Positions 63,043 to 64,000 of a stretch of DNA of 64,000 bases are shown here, one piece after another. Source of the DNA: Bacillota bacterium (GTDB taxonomy: Bacteria; Bacillota_I; Bacilli_A; RFN20; CAG-288); NCBI GenBank assembly GCA_023398335.1, contig JAEWSJ010000009.1, positions 67,920 through 131,919 on the forward strand, in the 5' to 3' direction. Positions within the stretch are counted from its first letter, which is position 1, and every line of letters begins with the position of its first letter. Below the pieces are notes generated by a model, which saw only the letters and a program-made list of their open reading frames with translations, was not told the origin of the DNA and did not search any database. The translations under genes were made by a program, and so were the position numbers.

Positions 63043-63951
63043 ATGAAAAATAAAACATTTGAATATACACCTGATAAAACCGAAGATTTTGGGGTAATAG
63101 TTGAACATAAAAATTATAAAGTTTCATCTAATTATAAATATATTCACAAGAATATTATTTTTAGGTTCTTTTCATTTATTATTTATTATTGCATAGCCAT
63201 TCCAATTCTATGGACCTTAAGTAAAATATCAAACAGAGTTAAAATTGAAAATAAAAATGTAGTAAAGCAATTGAAAGATACTGGTTATTTCATATATTCT
63301 AACCACACATTATGGTTAGATGGTTTTACTCAACATGTTTACTCAGCTCGTCCAAAAAGAACAATTGTTATTTCACATCCTGATGTTTTTATGCAAAATA
63401 AGCTTTTAGGTGGTTTTCTTTCTTACCTAGGTGCATTCCCTTTACCTTCAGATTTTAGAAGTGCTAAGAATTTCTTAAAAGGAATGGAATATTATTTAGA
63501 TAAAAAATGGTGCATTGCGATTTATCCAGAAGGAACAATATGGCCTTACTATACTGGTCAACGACCAATTCGTAAAGGTTCGTTTAAATATCCTCGAATT
63601 TTTAATAAACCTGTTGTCTTTGCTTGTACTACATATCGTAAACCAAAAGGAATATTTAAGAAGTTTATGAAGCCTGGAATGACCATTACATTATCAGATC
63701 CAGTAATGCCTGCAAGAAATGATATAGAAAAAAATGATGAATCAAGATTAGAAAACTTGTACAGAGAATTTATCGAGAAAATATCTTCTTCAAAAGAAAA
63801 CTATTCCGCCTATTCCTATATACCAAAAAAATTGGATAAAGATTATTTAGACTTTATTGATGAAGCAGTGGCAAAATATCCAAATTTCGATTATGAAACC
63901 AGTGTTGAAAATAAAGTGATTCAAATAAAAAAAGGAAAAAAGTCTAAATAA
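63043..63951 (+). CDS. PlsC-type lysophospholipid acyltransferase
   Basis: This 302-residue membrane-associated acyltransferase has a hydrophobic segment (about 40-65: IIFRFFSFIIYYCIAIPILW) and then the catalytic NHTLWLD (H..D) near 86-92 and the glycerol-phosphate motif YPEGTIWPYYTGQ near 164-176. Such enzymes acylate lysophosphatidic acid or related lipids. It is longer than minimal PlsC because of a C-terminal region of about 70 residues rich in lysine and tyrosine. Whether it is the main PlsC partner of the PlsY in this window, or an accessory enzyme, is not clear. Confidence 0.86.
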   Translation: MKNKTFEYTPDKTEDFGVIVEHKNYKVSSNYKYIHKNIIFRFFSFIIYYCIAIPILWTLSKISNRVKIENKNVVKQLKDTGYFIYSNHTLWLDGFTQHVYSARPKRTIVISHPDVFMQNKLLGGFLSYLGAFPLPSDFRSAKNFLKGMEYYLDKKWCIAIYPEGTIWPYYTGQRPIRKGSFKYPRIFNKPVVFACTTYRKPKGIFKKFMKPGMTITLSDPVMPARNDIEKNDESRLENLYREFIEKISSSKENYSAYSYIPKKLDKDYLDFIDEAVAKYPNFDYETSVENKVIQIKKGKKSK

Positions 63952-63965
63952 TGAAAGCGATTTAA
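63951..63965 (+). promoter_or_regulatory. cre-like site at the window end
   Basis: ATGAAAGCGATTTAA matches the cre consensus in 14 of 15 positions and begins at the last base of the acyltransferase stop codon. A TATAAT at 63994-63999 may be the -10 of a gene beyond the window. Weak on its own. Confidence 0.35.
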
Positions 63966-64000
63966 ATTTAATTATTTGTGTTTTTGCTTTCTATATAATA

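Overview
The window is AT-rich DNA from a Gram-positive bacterium of the Bacilli/Erysipelotrichia type, probably an uncultured, anaerobic, gut-type lineage close to the Mollicutes. The evidence is Bacillus-type synteny (cdd-era-recO-glyS-dnaG-sigA-trmK, apt-rel-hisS-aspS, yqeG-yqeH-nadD-yqeK-rsfS, nusB-xseA-xseB-dxs, xerD-deoB), clean lipoprotein signals, CcpA-like cre operators, the MEP isoprenoid pathway and a nadD-yqeK gene fusion. TGA is still a stop codon (parC, xseA), so the genetic code is standard, but it ends only 2 of the 54 genes annotated here.

Layout. 1-8.4 kb: cytidine deaminase, Era, RecO, GlyRS, primase, the primary sigma factor SigA, a second SigA-like sigma factor, and TrmK. 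8.4-17.6 kb: ispH (minus), then apt-rel-hisS-aspS and a DEAD-box-type helicase gene, with ispG convergent. 17.8-28.2 kb: L33 (a 52-residue gene), EF-P, a YneF-like protein, PlsY (minus), topoisomerase IV (parE-parC), and the yqeG-yqeH-nadD/yqeK-rsfS-mtnN run. 28.2-28.6 kb: a gene-free stretch holding a strong candidate dif site (28424-28451). 28.6-45.6 kb: every gene is on the minus strand: an orphan-looking ABC permease with two paralogous lipoproteins behind deoB, then XerD, DinB, RecN, Dxs, exonuclease VII, NusB, Asp23-like, Tex and LeuRS. 45.6-46.5 kb: rpsD with a structured leader. 46.5-58.6 kb: a small membrane protein, then one long minus-strand operon for uptake and cleavage of alpha-glucans (malE-malF-malG, intracellular GH13, lipoprotein GH13, oversized ATPase, BspA-type leucine-rich lipoprotein). 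58.9-64 kb: nitroreductase, GNAT acetyltransferase, tRNA-Ala(TGC), ATP-grasp ligase, a uridine-kinase-like protein with a ThrRS-like N-terminus, and a PlsC-type acyltransferase.

How it fits together. Left of the dif candidate 23 of 26 genes read rightward. Right of it, up to 59.9 kb, 24 of 25 protein genes and the tRNA read leftward. This is the pattern expected where two replication forks meet, so I read the window as spanning the replication terminus, with the gene for the recombinase XerD only about 4.5 kb from its probable site. The glucan operon has a cluster of cre-like operators upstream and looks like a Gram-positive polysaccharide utilisation locus: surface amylase, binding protein and permeases, a cytoplasmic glycosidase, and an adhesin-like protein. 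The most unusual items are the tandem sigma-factor paralog with altered promoter-contact residues, the ATPase with a roughly 260-residue C-terminal extension, and the two-lipoprotein plus permease set with no ATPase nearby. I found no CRISPR array, prophage, insertion sequence or obvious novel defence system.
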